Assembly (NCBI GenBank): GCA_013815325.1
Contig: JACDGM010000044.1
Coordinates: forward strand, 1 to 36,775
DNA from: Chthoniobacterales bacterium
GTDB taxonomy: Bacteria > Verrucomicrobiota > Verrucomicrobiia > Chthoniobacterales > UBA10450
Direction of reading: 5' to 3'
Length of the DNA: 36,775 nucleotides
Part shown: positions 8,171 to 15,926 of the stretch, piece by piece
How positions within the stretch are numbered: the first letter of the stretch is position 1
How the letters are laid out: every line of letters begins with the position of its first letter
Notes under the pieces: model-generated
What the model saw: the letters and a program-made list of their open reading frames with translations, nothing else
The model's database searches: none
What the model was told of the DNA's origin: nothing
Program-made: the position numbers and the translations under genes

Positions 8171-8396
8171 GAGACCGAAGTAGGAACGGTTTTTTCGGTT
8201 AAGTCGATTCCGCGCATTGGAGAATCGATACGAGTAAAAGAGAAACGCTATCGTATTAAGACATCGAGCATACGCTCGACCATCCGCAAAGCCACCATCT
8301 GACACTCTTCGTCGAGTCAGATAGAGAAGTCGGTGGCGTGATTTGAAAATTCATCCGCGTCTTGCGGACGGTTTTTACTCTGCTGATATTTTGCCC

Positions 8397-9617
8397 ATGA
8401 ATATTTTTGGGCTTATGCGCTTTGCCATTTTCTTTTTTGCGACAATCGCGGTCACTTCCGCGGCCGCCGAGGCCGGCGCTTCCGGCGACGTTTTCACACC
8501 AGTGATCGCCTCGACGCTTTCGCCAGAAACCCACGCGGTTCGCGGAACCGACAACGTTTACCACATCGTTTATGAGCTTCAGCTCACAAACACGAGACCG
8601 CTTTCCGCTACCATCCGTAGCATCGATGTGCTGGACGCATCCAATGCTTCAACGCTTATCACCAACTTCTCCGGTCCAGACGTTGTCAAGCGCATGCGGA
8701 CTCTGGCGCCGGCGCCGGCAGCCGACGCCAAAATCGGGCCTAACGAAGTTCGTCTCTTCTATGTCGAGTTAGCTTTCAAGGACGCTGCCCTTATCCCGCG
8801 CGCCCTCGAACATCGCCTCCATCTTCTCGCTGCCGCCAGCCCGGGTCCAGGCGAGGCGAAACCGCTCGATTATGTCGTCGCCCATCTGAAAATCGCGGAG
8901 GACAAGGCGGTCGTCATCGGAGCGCCGCTGGCTGGCGCGGGATGGGTAGCCGGCAACGGTTGCTGTAACCCGGAAATCATCCACCGCGGCTCGGTGCTAA
9001 GCGTTAATGGGGCCCTCTACGATGCGCAGCGTTTCGCCATCGACTGGATGCGGTTGGATGAACAAGGCCGACTCGTCCACGATGATCTCTCCGACGTGCA
9101 TAACTACACCTGCTACGGCGCGGAAGTGCTGGCCGTGGCGGACGGTAAAGTAGTAAGCATGCTTAACGATCTCGATGATCAAAAGCCCGGGAAATTACCT
9201 GACCCGGATACAGTCACTATCGATACCGTCGATGGCAATCACGTTGTTCTCGATATCGGCGGCGGATACTTCGCCTTCTATGCGCATCTGCAAAAGAAAT
9301 CCGTCACGGTGCATGTTGGCGATCAAGTTAAGAAAGGCGCAGTCTTAGGAAAATTGGGAAACTCGGGGAACACCTCCGGGCCGCATCTCCACTTTCACGT
9401 CATGACGGGCCCGTCTGTTCTCGGCTCGGACGGCGTTCCCTATGTGATCGAGTCTTTCAATCTTGCCGGACAAATAGATATCGCGGCATTCGAGGCCGCG
9501 CCCGATCTCACAGGGAATTGGGGAAAAGGACCGCTGAACAAACCCGAGCGTCACGAACGCGAGTTCCCGCTCAACCTCAACATCATTGATTTTTCACCAG
9601 CTCAGAATCCCAGGTAA
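8397..9617 (+). CDS. Secreted M23 family metallopeptidase
   Basis: This is probably a peptidoglycan or protein endopeptidase of the lysostaphin/LasA type in the periplasm or outside the cell. The 406-residue product has a signal peptide (MRFAIFFFATIAVTSAAA) and a 170-residue N-terminal beta-rich domain. The peptidase domain carries the zinc motifs: RFAIDW (HxxxD-type position, with F-A-I-D rather than a clear leading His), then YAHL and the HLHFH motif. The surrounding GQxLGKLGNSGNTSGPHLHF pattern is canonical. The start was taken at ATG 8397 (MNIFGLMRF) so that the signal peptide is N-terminal. An upstream in-frame codon at 8343 is possible. The leading His appears to be missing, so activity should not be assumed. 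Confidence 0.82.
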   Translation: MNIFGLMRFAIFFFATIAVTSAAAEAGASGDVFTPVIASTLSPETHAVRGTDNVYHIVYELQLTNTRPLSATIRSIDVLDASNASTLITNFSGPDVVKRMRTLAPAPAADAKIGPNEVRLFYVELAFKDAALIPRALEHRLHLLAAASPGPGEAKPLDYVVAHLKIAEDKAVVIGAPLAGAGWVAGNGCCNPEIIHRGSVLSVNGALYDAQRFAIDWMRLDEQGRLVHDDLSDVHNYTCYGAEVLAVADGKVVSMLNDLDDQKPGKLPDPDTVTIDTVDGNHVVLDIGGGYFAFYAHLQKKSVTVHVGDQVKKGAVLGKLGNSGNTSGPHLHFHVMTGPSVLGSDGVPYVIESFNLAGQIDIAAFEAAPDLTGNWGKGPLNKPERHEREFPLNLNIIDFSPAQNPR

Positions 9618-10033
9618 CTTGGCCGGCTTTGTATCGTGCAAAAAGACCTGGTATTGCGTGCCATCAATAGTTAGCTCTGACCCCTTTGGCCCGCGCCGTA
9701 ATGAAGTGCGCGTGATGCGTCTCGTGGAGCCGATAGCGGCTGCGCATGGGGGCGAGAATGAGGAAGCAGAGCTTCCAAGACAAGCGCGTTCCCAAGCCGA
9801 AGCTTCGGAACGAGGGGAAAGTTCGCCGGGCATCTGTTCTTTGATTCCACCGGACGAAGAGTTGTGAGGACGGTGTCGGCGCAGGCTGGCCGCTCCCTTG
9901 GGGACGGCTTGCATCCCTGCCCCGTGGCGGCGATCCTAGCTCCACGATAGAGGCCATTCTGGGGTTAATACCGGCAACCAACCGGCAACGATCTGGCGGT
10001 CCCTAGGGTGAAACTGAGGATTTTCGAATCTGT
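9618..10033. other. Gap without a supported gene
   Basis: No frame here has recognisable content. A minus-strand stretch around 9600-9720 (reading LTIDGTQYQVFLHDTKPA) could be a remnant but I cannot name it. CTGACCCC at 9677-9684 belongs to a word shared with three other gene boundaries (11,874; 12,890; 14,527). Confidence 0.4.
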
Positions 10034-10219
10034 GTCCAACAATGAAGCGACTCCGTGACAAAGCTTCCGAGGGTTTATCCTTGCCACCACTCCCTTCGCG
10101 TTCTACAACGGCGTGCATGGATTCGGTTTCTGCCGCCCCCTTCATCAGAGACAAGTCCGGATTAGGCCGAATGATTCCGTCTTTGATTGCCGAATATTTT
10201 GGCCAACTTCTCGTTAGAT
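10034..10219 (+). repeat. Possible divergent attC site 4
   Basis: The core GTTAGAT (10213-10219), preceded by TTCTC as in the other sites, is convincing. The left end is weak: GTCCAAC at 10034-10040 is the best inverse core and gives an unusually long 186-bp site with poor arm pairing. The ATG of the next lipoprotein gene overlaps the core, as expected for a cassette gene. It may be a decayed attC or just a core at a cassette junction. Confidence 0.4.
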
Positions 10220-10586
10220 GATCCGCGTGTCACGCTGCTTCGCAACAGGATTATTGAGTGCCTTCCTGCTACTGCAGGGGTGTAATTCCACACCTTCCCT
10301 CGAAAAACAGCTGCTCGGCACATGGGCATGGCACAACGGAGGCTCAGTTATACAGTGGACGTTCCTTTCGAATCATACATATCTCGGGGAGTTGGTCGGT
10401 GATGGAGGGGGCCCGATGCCAATAGGAAAATGGCGCATTGAAGGACACGATTTGGTAATCGAGTTTCGTGAGCGAACGGTTGCACCGGCAAAGACGGTGT
10501 CGCACTTACATATAGTCACACTTGAAGGTGATGTGCTAATCGCAAACTCCGGCACCATGCAATTGGTTTACAAACGCGTGAAGTGA
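10218..10586 (+). CDS. Cassette-borne lipoprotein, 122 aa
   Basis: The product has a lipoprotein signal (CFATGLLSAFLLLQGC, lipobox LLQGC) and a mature part of about 100 residues that looks lipocalin-like. It has LLGTWAWHNGGSVIQWTF, GKWRIEGHDLVIEF and a closing beta-strand MQLVYKRV. The pattern of a short exported domain measuring up as GTW...GKW...L resembles small DUF-type lipoproteins, and no function can be given. The start codon overlaps the GTTAGAT core at 10213-10219 and the stop lies 9 bp before attC 5, so this is a tightly packed integron cassette. Confidence 0.78.
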   Translation: MIRVSRCFATGLLSAFLLLQGCNSTPSLEKQLLGTWAWHNGGSVIQWTFLSNHTYLGELVGDGGGPMPIGKWRIEGHDLVIEFRERTVAPAKTVSHLHIVTLEGDVLIANSGTMQLVYKRVK

Positions 10587-10594
10587 TCACTCGC

Positions 10595-10718
10595 CATCAA
10601 CCAAACGATGCAGCTAACGGCGAAACGTCGTACTGCCCAGCTTTTACACGATTAGAAACCTACAATCCGCAGCCTCGCGCGCTCTCGCTCGCCGCAGCCG
10701 ATCTTGTTCTCGTTAGGT
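10595..10718 (+). repeat. attC site 5
   Basis: Inverse core CATCAAC (10595-10601, first base off consensus) and core GTTAGGT (10712-10718) bound a 124-bp site. The arms GATGCAGC and GCAGCCGATC pair less perfectly than in the others. TCTTGTTCTCGTTAGG at the right end is identical to sites 1 and 6. Confidence 0.85.
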
Positions 10719-10743
10719 GATTTCGGGCGTCGCATCAACTCAT

Positions 10744-11064
10744 ATGAAGACAAAGATTGACCAGAAAGATCGCGCTAAGCGCGCATGGGAGGTTCTCACG
10801 CAACTCGCGCGGGGCAAACGAACCACCACGTATGGAGATTTGGGTAGGCGGATAGGAATTCACTATCGAGCATGCCGTTTCCCATTGGGCTGGATCCAGG
10901 ATCATTGTCACAGGCATGGTCTGCCGCCGCTTCAGTCGCTTGTCGTCGCCAAAGCTTCAGATCGGCCCGGTCGAGGCTACATCGCTACTCCCCGCGATGA
11001 CATCCAGCGTGCTCATGAGAGCGTATTCTCCTTCGACTGGAGCAAGACACCAAATCCATTTTGA
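10744..11064 (+). CDS. Cassette-borne alkyltransferase-like/MGMT-type winged-helix protein
   Basis: This is a 106-residue soluble protein. The section KRTTTYGDLGRRIGIHYRA, followed by I-QDHCHRHGLPPLQSLVV and GRPGRGYIA, has the layout of the DNA-binding winged helix of O6-alkylguanine transferases (TTYGxLA...xR...xxx-NP-xxxVVPCHRV...GYxxG). It lacks the PCHR cysteine motif. It therefore resembles catalytically empty alkyltransferase-like proteins, but only weakly. A DNA-lesion or DNA-binding role is inferred. An alternative GTG start at 10717 overlaps the attC core. Stop 11062-11064 is 57 bp before attC 6, so the gene fills its cassette. Confidence 0.72.
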   Translation: MKTKIDQKDRAKRAWEVLTQLARGKRTTTYGDLGRRIGIHYRACRFPLGWIQDHCHRHGLPPLQSLVVAKASDRPGRGYIATPRDDIQRAHESVFSFDWSKTPNPF

Positions 11065-11121
11065 CACCGCCTTCCTAGAGCGCCCTGGTTCCACACTCTC
11101 TCTCTGTATGCAAGCCAAACC

Positions 11122-11243
11122 ACCTAACCAGACGTGGAGCCGACCGCGAGCCGGCATACTGCCCACTTTTCAGATGACTAGGACCCTTTCACCCGCAGCC
11201 ACGCGCCTCCCGCTCGCGACAGCTCATCTTGTTCTCGTTAGGC
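11122..11243 (+). repeat. attC site 6
   Basis: Inverse core ACCTAAC (11122-11128) and core GTTAGGC (11237-11243) bound a 122-bp site. The left arm has GTGGAGC where others have ATGCAGC, and the right arm has GCTCATC where others have GCTGATC. The C-to-G change is matched by G-to-C in the partner arm, a compensatory pair, and the extra G is kept. Confidence 0.88.
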
Positions 11244-11334
11244 GCTGCCTAGCTGCTACACAAAATGAAAACCACCAAATTTATTACGCACGAGGACAGT
11301 GACCGTAACCCCACGTTACGAAGTACCCAAAAGT

Positions 11335-11763
11335 ATGCGAAGCGTGACGAATGTTCTCATCCAGGGCTTGCTTCTCGTGGAAGCTATATTGACGATAGGT
11401 TGTGGAGGGCTGGGCCCGGTTGCGGTCGCTGATCGACGGCCCGTTCCAGACGCACGGATATTCCGCCAAGATCTTCGCAGACGCATCCTCGACAGGCGTT
11501 GCGAAATGACGGTTACACGCGATGACCTCACTTCGGGGAGAGCGCGAGGAATGGATCTTTTCATCGACGGAGAGCGCATCGCGCGATTAGCCGTTAAAGA
11601 ATCAATCACACTGTACGTCGCACCTGGTCGTCATTTGGTTGGCGCGCGGTTTCCTGGAGCACCGCCAACCGAACGGGAGTTTCTGACAGATGAGCGAAAC
11701 TCATCGCGTCTCCGAATTCTAGCCGATCCGGTCGACGTAAAACCGGAAAGTGGTAATCTGTAA
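11335..11763 (+). CDS. Lipoprotein with PEGA-like domain
   Basis: The 142-residue product has an N-terminal lipoprotein signal (VLIQGLLLVEAILTIGCGG, lipobox TIGC). The mature part contains DLFIDGERIARLAVKESITL followed by YVAPGRHLVGAR. This is a PEGA-like beta-sandwich pattern (ligand given as G-x-x-I-A, then V-x-x-G-x-H), common in surface lipoproteins. Start chosen at ATG 11335 because it places the signal at the N-terminus. A GTG at 11299 with GAGGA upstream would add 12 residues. It follows attC 6 by 90 bp, but no attC follows its stop. It is therefore either the last cassette with a lost site or the chromosomal gene next to the array. Confidence 0.72.
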   Translation: MRSVTNVLIQGLLLVEAILTIGCGGLGPVAVADRRPVPDARIFRQDLRRRILDRRCEMTVTRDDLTSGRARGMDLFIDGERIARLAVKESITLYVAPGRHLVGARFPGAPPTEREFLTDERNSSRLRILADPVDVKPESGNL

Positions 11764-11991
11764 ACCGGCAACGCCGCGAATATATTCTGGTGACGCCTTC
11801 CCGGCAGCTTCGAAAGTGCGGAGCGGTAGATTCGGCCATCACACGTAAACATGAGTGAGATTGACATGTGATTGGGGTCAGCTTCAGAACTTCGCTCGTC
11901 CTCACGGTCAGTGATATTTGGAGAGATCGCAAAGAGCAGCGAGGTTCTTCGGGCTGCCCCGATGCAAACTCCCCAGATCATGCCGGCAGGA

Positions 11992-12241
11992 GGCAGGATG
12001 CGTTCACCACGAGGCGAGATACGCGAAGGAATAGGCAGAATGTTTTCACCAGTAGGCAGGATGCATAAAGGCATAAGCAGGATCACGTCACCATTAGGCA
12101 GGATACGTGAAGGAATAGGCAGGATCGCGTCAGCAATAGGCAGGAGGTTGAGCCAATAGACGGGATGCATTTAGCAATAGGCGAGATCGGCAAGGGAGGA
12201 GGGAGGGTCGCGTCAAGGCGCGGCGAGATCACGGGCGCAAG
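11992..12241 (+). repeat. 21-bp tandem minisatellite
   Basis: About twelve degenerate 21-bp units start with GGCAGGAT (for example at 11992, 12013, 12034, 12055, 12076, 12097, 12118, 12159, 12180). Two flavours alternate, one ending GTGAAGGAATA and one CGTCACCATTA, giving a 42-bp higher-order period. Because 21 is a multiple of three, frames stay open on both strands: plus GRIREGI-type heptads, minus ILPIPSR-type heptads. Neither has a credible gene start. Confidence 0.88.
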
Positions 12242-12276
12242 AGCCGAGATCGCGGCATCATTCCGAATTCCGCCCT

Positions 12277-12849
12277 ATGAGTGATACCAAGCAAATGACC
12301 AAGACCGCTTCCAAGATTCGTTTCAAAGCGAAACTCTTCCGACCGGCCGAGAGCGAGAAGGCCGACTCCTGGACCTTTCTCACCCTGCCAAAGAACGCCA
12401 GTGCGAAGCTCCCCTCGCGCGGCATGACGGCGATCGAAGGCACCATCAACGGCTTCCCGTTTCAAGCCATGCTCGAGCCAGACGGCCAGAAAAGCCACTG
12501 GCTCAAAGTGGACCGGAAGCTGTGCGAAGCTGCCGGCGCAGACGCAGGTGACGTTGTCACCCTCGAGATCGCGCCGACGTCAGAGGAACCGGAACCCACC
12601 GTGCCGGCAGACCTGAGAAAAGCTCTCGCGGCCGCCGCCCCGAAAGCGCGGGCGTTGTGGTCGGACATCACGCCCCTCGCGCGCCGAGATTGGATCCACT
12701 GGATCACCTCCGCCAAGCAAGCCAAGACGCGCGCGCGACGGATCAAGAATGCCTGCTCGATGCTCGCTGCCGGGAAGCGACGCCCTTGCTGCTTCGACCG
12801 GTCTGGGTTCTACAGTAAAAGCTTGAGCGCTCCCAAAGCGGCGATTTAG
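12277..12849 (+). CDS. DUF1905/YdeI-OmpD-associated family protein
   Basis: The product is 190 residues. Residues about 15-100 form a DUF1905 barrel (RFKAKLFRP...WTFLTLP, then IEGTINGFPFQAML, LKVDRKLCEAAGADAGDVVT, LEIAPT). Residues 110-170 match the C-terminal YdeI/OmdA helical segment (DLRKALAAAAPKARALWSDI, LARRDWIHWITSAKQAKTR, RRIKNACSML). Members are sometimes named bacteriocin-protection proteins but the biochemical role is not known. ATG 12277 is placed after the minisatellite without a strong ribosome-binding site. The last 20 residues (CCFDRSGFYSKSL) do not look like the family, so the 3' end may have been replaced. Confidence 0.82.
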   Translation: MSDTKQMTKTASKIRFKAKLFRPAESEKADSWTFLTLPKNASAKLPSRGMTAIEGTINGFPFQAMLEPDGQKSHWLKVDRKLCEAAGADAGDVVTLEIAPTSEEPEPTVPADLRKALAAAAPKARALWSDITPLARRDWIHWITSAKQAKTRARRIKNACSMLAAGKRRPCCFDRSGFYSKSLSAPKAAI

Positions 12850-13033
12850 TTGAATACTGGTTCGTCGCGTTAACGCCAAGATTCACAGACTGACCCCAAA
12901 TCTGACATCCCCGCATATTCGATCCGCACACTCCGCGCCACAATTCCCTTCCCCAATTCTCTGACCAGCGCGTTACCGCTGGATCGTGTGAGAAGTTTAA
13001 GTGCCAGATGTGATCGCCAGCCGAAATCCCGCA

Positions 13034-13663
13034 TCAAGCATACCGGATATTCTTGCCGCACTTGGCTGCTTTTTTGGCAGCTTCGATGTCTCTGTTGAGA
13101 GTATAGTCGCCGGGGGTGACAGGAATGCCCTCGAGAACCTTCAGAGCATCATCGCCAAAAGCCGCAAAAATCTCTTCAAGGCCCAACAGTTCGTCCTGAT
13201 GGAGCTGAAGCTTGTCGGCGGCGCGAACAAGAATCTGATCTTTTATTGTCCTCATGCTTGCGAGGGCCCTACCTGCCGAGGCGTCCCAGAAATACTCATA
13301 ATCCTTGTTTCCGATGAGCGAGAATAGATCATTAACGGATTCATTCGCGGGCGTAATCCCGAAGATCCCGTACCTCAGAGTGGCGGCTTTACCTCGCACA
13401 GAGGATGACGAGGACTGGTCTGAAGCGAGACGAGTTAAAGGACCTCTGGCTCTTTCAACGTCGTGGGGATAAACTTCTACCTTGTCGCTCGGAGCACCGA
13501 GTTTTTTTATGACGTTGAGCGCACTTTCTTGCGTGGCTTCGTCCCGATCATCCAGTTGCTTGACCCATTCGGAAAGCTTCCGCCCCTGAACGGTAGGATT
13601 GGGCGAGCAAGCACCGAGCAAGAAAAGGCCGGGAACGAGAACCGCAAGCGTCAATCCGCGCAT
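13034..13663 (-). CDS. Lipoprotein with HEAT-like repeats
   Basis: The 209-residue product has a lipoprotein signal (LTLAVLVPGLFLLGAC, lipobox LLGAC). The mature domain is mostly helical, with WVKQLDDRDEATQESALNVI resembling a HEAT repeat and later helices LLGLEEIFAAFGDDALKVLE. It is probably anchored facing the periplasm and used for protein binding. The start at 13663 puts the signal at the N-terminus. An upstream Met at 13696 would add 11 residues. It is divergently arranged with the gene at 13895, with about 230 bp between them where both promoters may lie. Function unknown. Confidence 0.72.
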   Translation of the reverse strand: MRGLTLAVLVPGLFLLGACSPNPTVQGRKLSEWVKQLDDRDEATQESALNVIKKLGAPSDKVEVYPHDVERARGPLTRLASDQSSSSSVRGKAATLRYGIFGITPANESVNDLFSLIGNKDYEYFWDASAGRALASMRTIKDQILVRAADKLQLHQDELLGLEEIFAAFGDDALKVLEGIPVTPGDYTLNRDIEAAKKAAKCGKNIRYA

Positions 13664-13894
13664 CCCACCATTTAAATCGTTGAGGAATGGGAGCACCAGC
13701 TTTTTCGTACTCCGCGGATTTTTTGAGCGGCAAGAGATCGAGGTCTGATCTTGAAGACGCGACTCCGTATTCTCTCCGCCTCGCGACCCGTAAGAATCCC
13801 AAGGTCCGGGAAAGTCACAGACACGCGTCCTGATTCCGTAGACCTAGTATATTTTGGTGGCAATATCCAATCGCATGCTGAAACAACGACCGCC

Positions 13895-14514
13895 ATGAGT
13901 GAGTTTCAAGGCCTAACCAAAGACGCGCTTGAAATGCTTTCCCAAAGCCGCCCTGAATATCGACTAACCGAGCAAGAGTTGCTTCAGCTTAATCTTTACG
14001 TGAAGATGATCGCAAGCTGGGCTGAACGAGTACCGCAGAAGACCCGCTTCTTTTTTGTGGAGTGGCAACCGATCCTCGTACTGCCCAGAGTTGAAGGTTA
14101 TAGCCGCGATGAACTCGGCATTGCGGCATATTTACAACCGCTCCACTCGCAACTACGTGCCATCTCATTGCATGTTCTATGGAAGGCCAGTCAGCTTATC
14201 AAGACGTTCTGCGCCGCTGTCGATTCCGGCGATCTAATCGTGGCTGCCACTATGGCGCGATCACTGATCGAAACAGCGGCGGCATTCGGTGTTGAGTCGA
14301 TGCAAATCACTTAGAGGCAACAGTAGTCATTGCATGTGCTGCATCTGCGCATCCTGTAGCAGGCATTGTCGCTGCTTTGGCCGGTAGCAATTTGATTTCG
14401 CAATGTTGCGATTACGTGCAGCTTCGGAGCGACAAGAAGGCGTTGCGAAAAGACACGCCATTCTATTTCCCGTGGCTGCTTCACGCGAAGTCCAAGGAAC
14501 TTGCCATTCCCTAA
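13895..14514 (+). pseudogene. Unknown soluble protein, frameshifted
   Basis: The first frame (ATG 13895 to TAG 14312-14314) gives 139 residues with helices such as ALEMLSQSRPEYRLTEQELL and ends with MARSLIETAAAFGVE. That ending is typical of a family whose chain continues. The continuation is present in another frame from about 14305 (reading NHLEATVVIACAASA and then KKALRKDTPFYFPWLL), ending at TAA 14512-14514. A single-base indel near 14305 explains the break. Family not recognised. A read error is possible. Confidence 0.6.
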
Positions 14515-14564
14515 ATTGGGAGGGACGGGGTCAGATTTCTGGGGAGGGGCCGACACGCACGATT

Positions 14565-14756
14565 ATGAGATTAGCTAGAGTAGGATTTGCGAATTGTCGC
14601 AGCATTGGTGCGTCGCCGGTAGTCTTAGATCTTCGTAAGCGCATCAATCTGCTAATCGGCGCGAACAACTCTGGCAAGTCAAACGTGCTCGAGAAACTCC
14701 GTCGGCTGAAGAATGAACGACCTCATCAGATCGCGCTCAAAGAACTTGCAACCATT
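14565..14756 (+). pseudogene. OLD-family/RecF-like ATPase, N-terminal fragment
   Basis: The reading MRLARVGFANCRSIG, then DLRKRINLLIGANNSGKSN with the Walker A motif GANNSGKSN, is the start of an OLD-type (overcoming lysogenization defect) AAA ATPase. Only about 60 of the usual 400-600 residues remain. The frame then runs in phase straight into the glyoxalase-family gene at 14757. Proteins of this class serve phage defence or DNA repair. The remnant cannot. Confidence 0.7.
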
Positions 14757-15139
14757 ATGATCACCTCAATTCACACCTTGATTTACTGCGAAGACGCCAA
14801 GGCAACGCAGGCGTTTCTGCGGGACGTGCTCGGCTGGAAGTATGTGGCCGAAGACTGGGACGACGACTGGCTGATCTTCAAATCGGGACGAGCGAGATGG
14901 GTGTGCACCCGACGCACAGCGTGTGGGAAGGTAAGACTTATGATCACCCGCGGCAGCACTCGATCGCGATCATGTGCGATGACATTGATGTGACGGTGGA
15001 TGAGTTGCGGGCGAAAGGAGCGCAGTTCCGCGGCCCAATCGAGGAACAAGTGTACGGTCGCGTGATGATGATGATCGTGCCCGGCGCGGATGACATGCAG
15101 CTTTATCAGCCGACACACAAGCTGGCGTATAATCTGTAG
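14757..15139 (+). pseudogene. Glyoxalase/bleomycin-resistance (VOC) superfamily protein, frameshifted
   Basis: ATG 14757 starts ITSIHTLIYCEDAKATQAFL followed by LRDVLGWKYV, the first beta-alpha-beta unit of a VOC metalloenzyme. Near 14888 the sequence reads TCGGGACGAGCG where TCGGGACCGAGCG would keep the frame. The rest then reads correctly in another frame (MGVHPTHSVW, HSIAIMCDDIDVTVDELRAKG, DMQLYQPTHKLAYNL) to TAG 15137-15139. One missing C is enough to break it, so this could be a sequencing error in an otherwise intact gene of about 127 residues. Substrate unknown. Confidence 0.78.
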
Positions 15140-15199
15140 GCGATTGGCCTTGATCGAACTTGTTTGTCGAAAGCGCCTCGTTTCGTAGTGTCATGCAGT

Positions 15200-15562
15200 A
15201 TGACGGAAGATGAAACGCAAGAGGATGTTGAGCAGATAGAGGTGTTGGACCCGCGGAAGCTGAGTCAGGTGGTGTGCGATCGTTACCACAATCGCTCGCT
15301 CACGACGGTCAACGATCACGAGGTGCGTATCAGCGTGATGACCGAGCCGTACCGATGGCATCATCATCCGGATTCCGACGAAACGTTTATCGGCGTGGAA
15401 GGCGGGTTGATCATCGAATTCGGCGAGCGAGAGATTGTGCTCCGCAGCGGTCAGATGATTACGATCCATCGTGGCGAGCGGCATCGCACCCGACCGGAGG
15501 GGGAACGGTCGGTGAATCTGACTTTCGAGCGGCGAGGCGCCGAAACCGTTTTCGACGAGTGA
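15200..15562 (+). CDS. Cupin domain protein
   Basis: The 120-residue single-domain cupin has its metal-binding motif around WHHHPDSDETFIGVEGGLII (H-x-H-H, E) and the second motif GERHRTRPEGERSV. Single-cupin proteins include isomerases, dioxygenases and small-molecule binders. Nothing here fixes the substrate. The start is taken at ATG 15200 (MTEDETQEDVE), since a longer frame from 15164 adds a Cys-containing segment with no homologous look. It stands alone after the VOC gene. Confidence 0.82.
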   Translation: MTEDETQEDVEQIEVLDPRKLSQVVCDRYHNRSLTTVNDHEVRISVMTEPYRWHHHPDSDETFIGVEGGLIIEFGEREIVLRSGQMITIHRGERHRTRPEGERSVNLTFERRGAETVFDE

Positions 15563-15693
15563 GTGCGGGCGAACGCGCTGGCGAGGAACATAAAGGAGTC
15601 AGCGCTGGGTATCGTTAGCTAACTTCTTTGCCTGCCGCCCTCTGCATAGCAGAGAAAAATCTTCAGTCTAACGACCTTGTCCTGCTCGTTGAT

Positions 15694-15870
15694 CTATCGC
15701 TTGAGGCGTTGCTGACGCAGATCCAGCGGCATCGCTCCGCCGTCCATTCCGTCGTGGAATGCCTTGATGTCGAACTTCGGCCCGAGCTGCGCCTTCCCTT
15801 CGTCGCGCAACTTACGAATCATGAGCTGTCCCGTTTTGTAGGCCAGCGCGCCTTGGCCTTCTAAAGCCAT
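15694..15870 (-). pseudogene. DUF885 peptidase-like protein, C-terminal fragment
   Basis: The minus strand reads GQGALAYKTGQLMIRKLRDE and LGPKFDIKAFHDGMDGGAMP. This is the conserved C-terminal end of DUF885 (PGQALAYxxGxxxI...LGxxFDxxxFHDxxLxxGxxPL). Only about 60 residues remain and the frame has no start. The matching N-terminal part lies 4.9 kb away at 20755-21580 on the same strand. Confidence 0.78.
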
Positions 15871-15926
15871 TGCCAAAGCAGAGTCGGCACTTCGACAAAC
15901 TGCCGTTCCGAGCCGAGAATCCCACG

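Noticed and set aside
11631-12170. 179-residue minus-strand frame with ILPIPSR heptads
   Set aside because: It is generated by the 21-bp repeat and antisense to the lipoprotein gene at its distal end. No signal, start site or homologue recognised.
11992-12241. CRISPR array
   Set aside because: The 21-bp units are contiguous with no unique spacers, and no cas gene is near.
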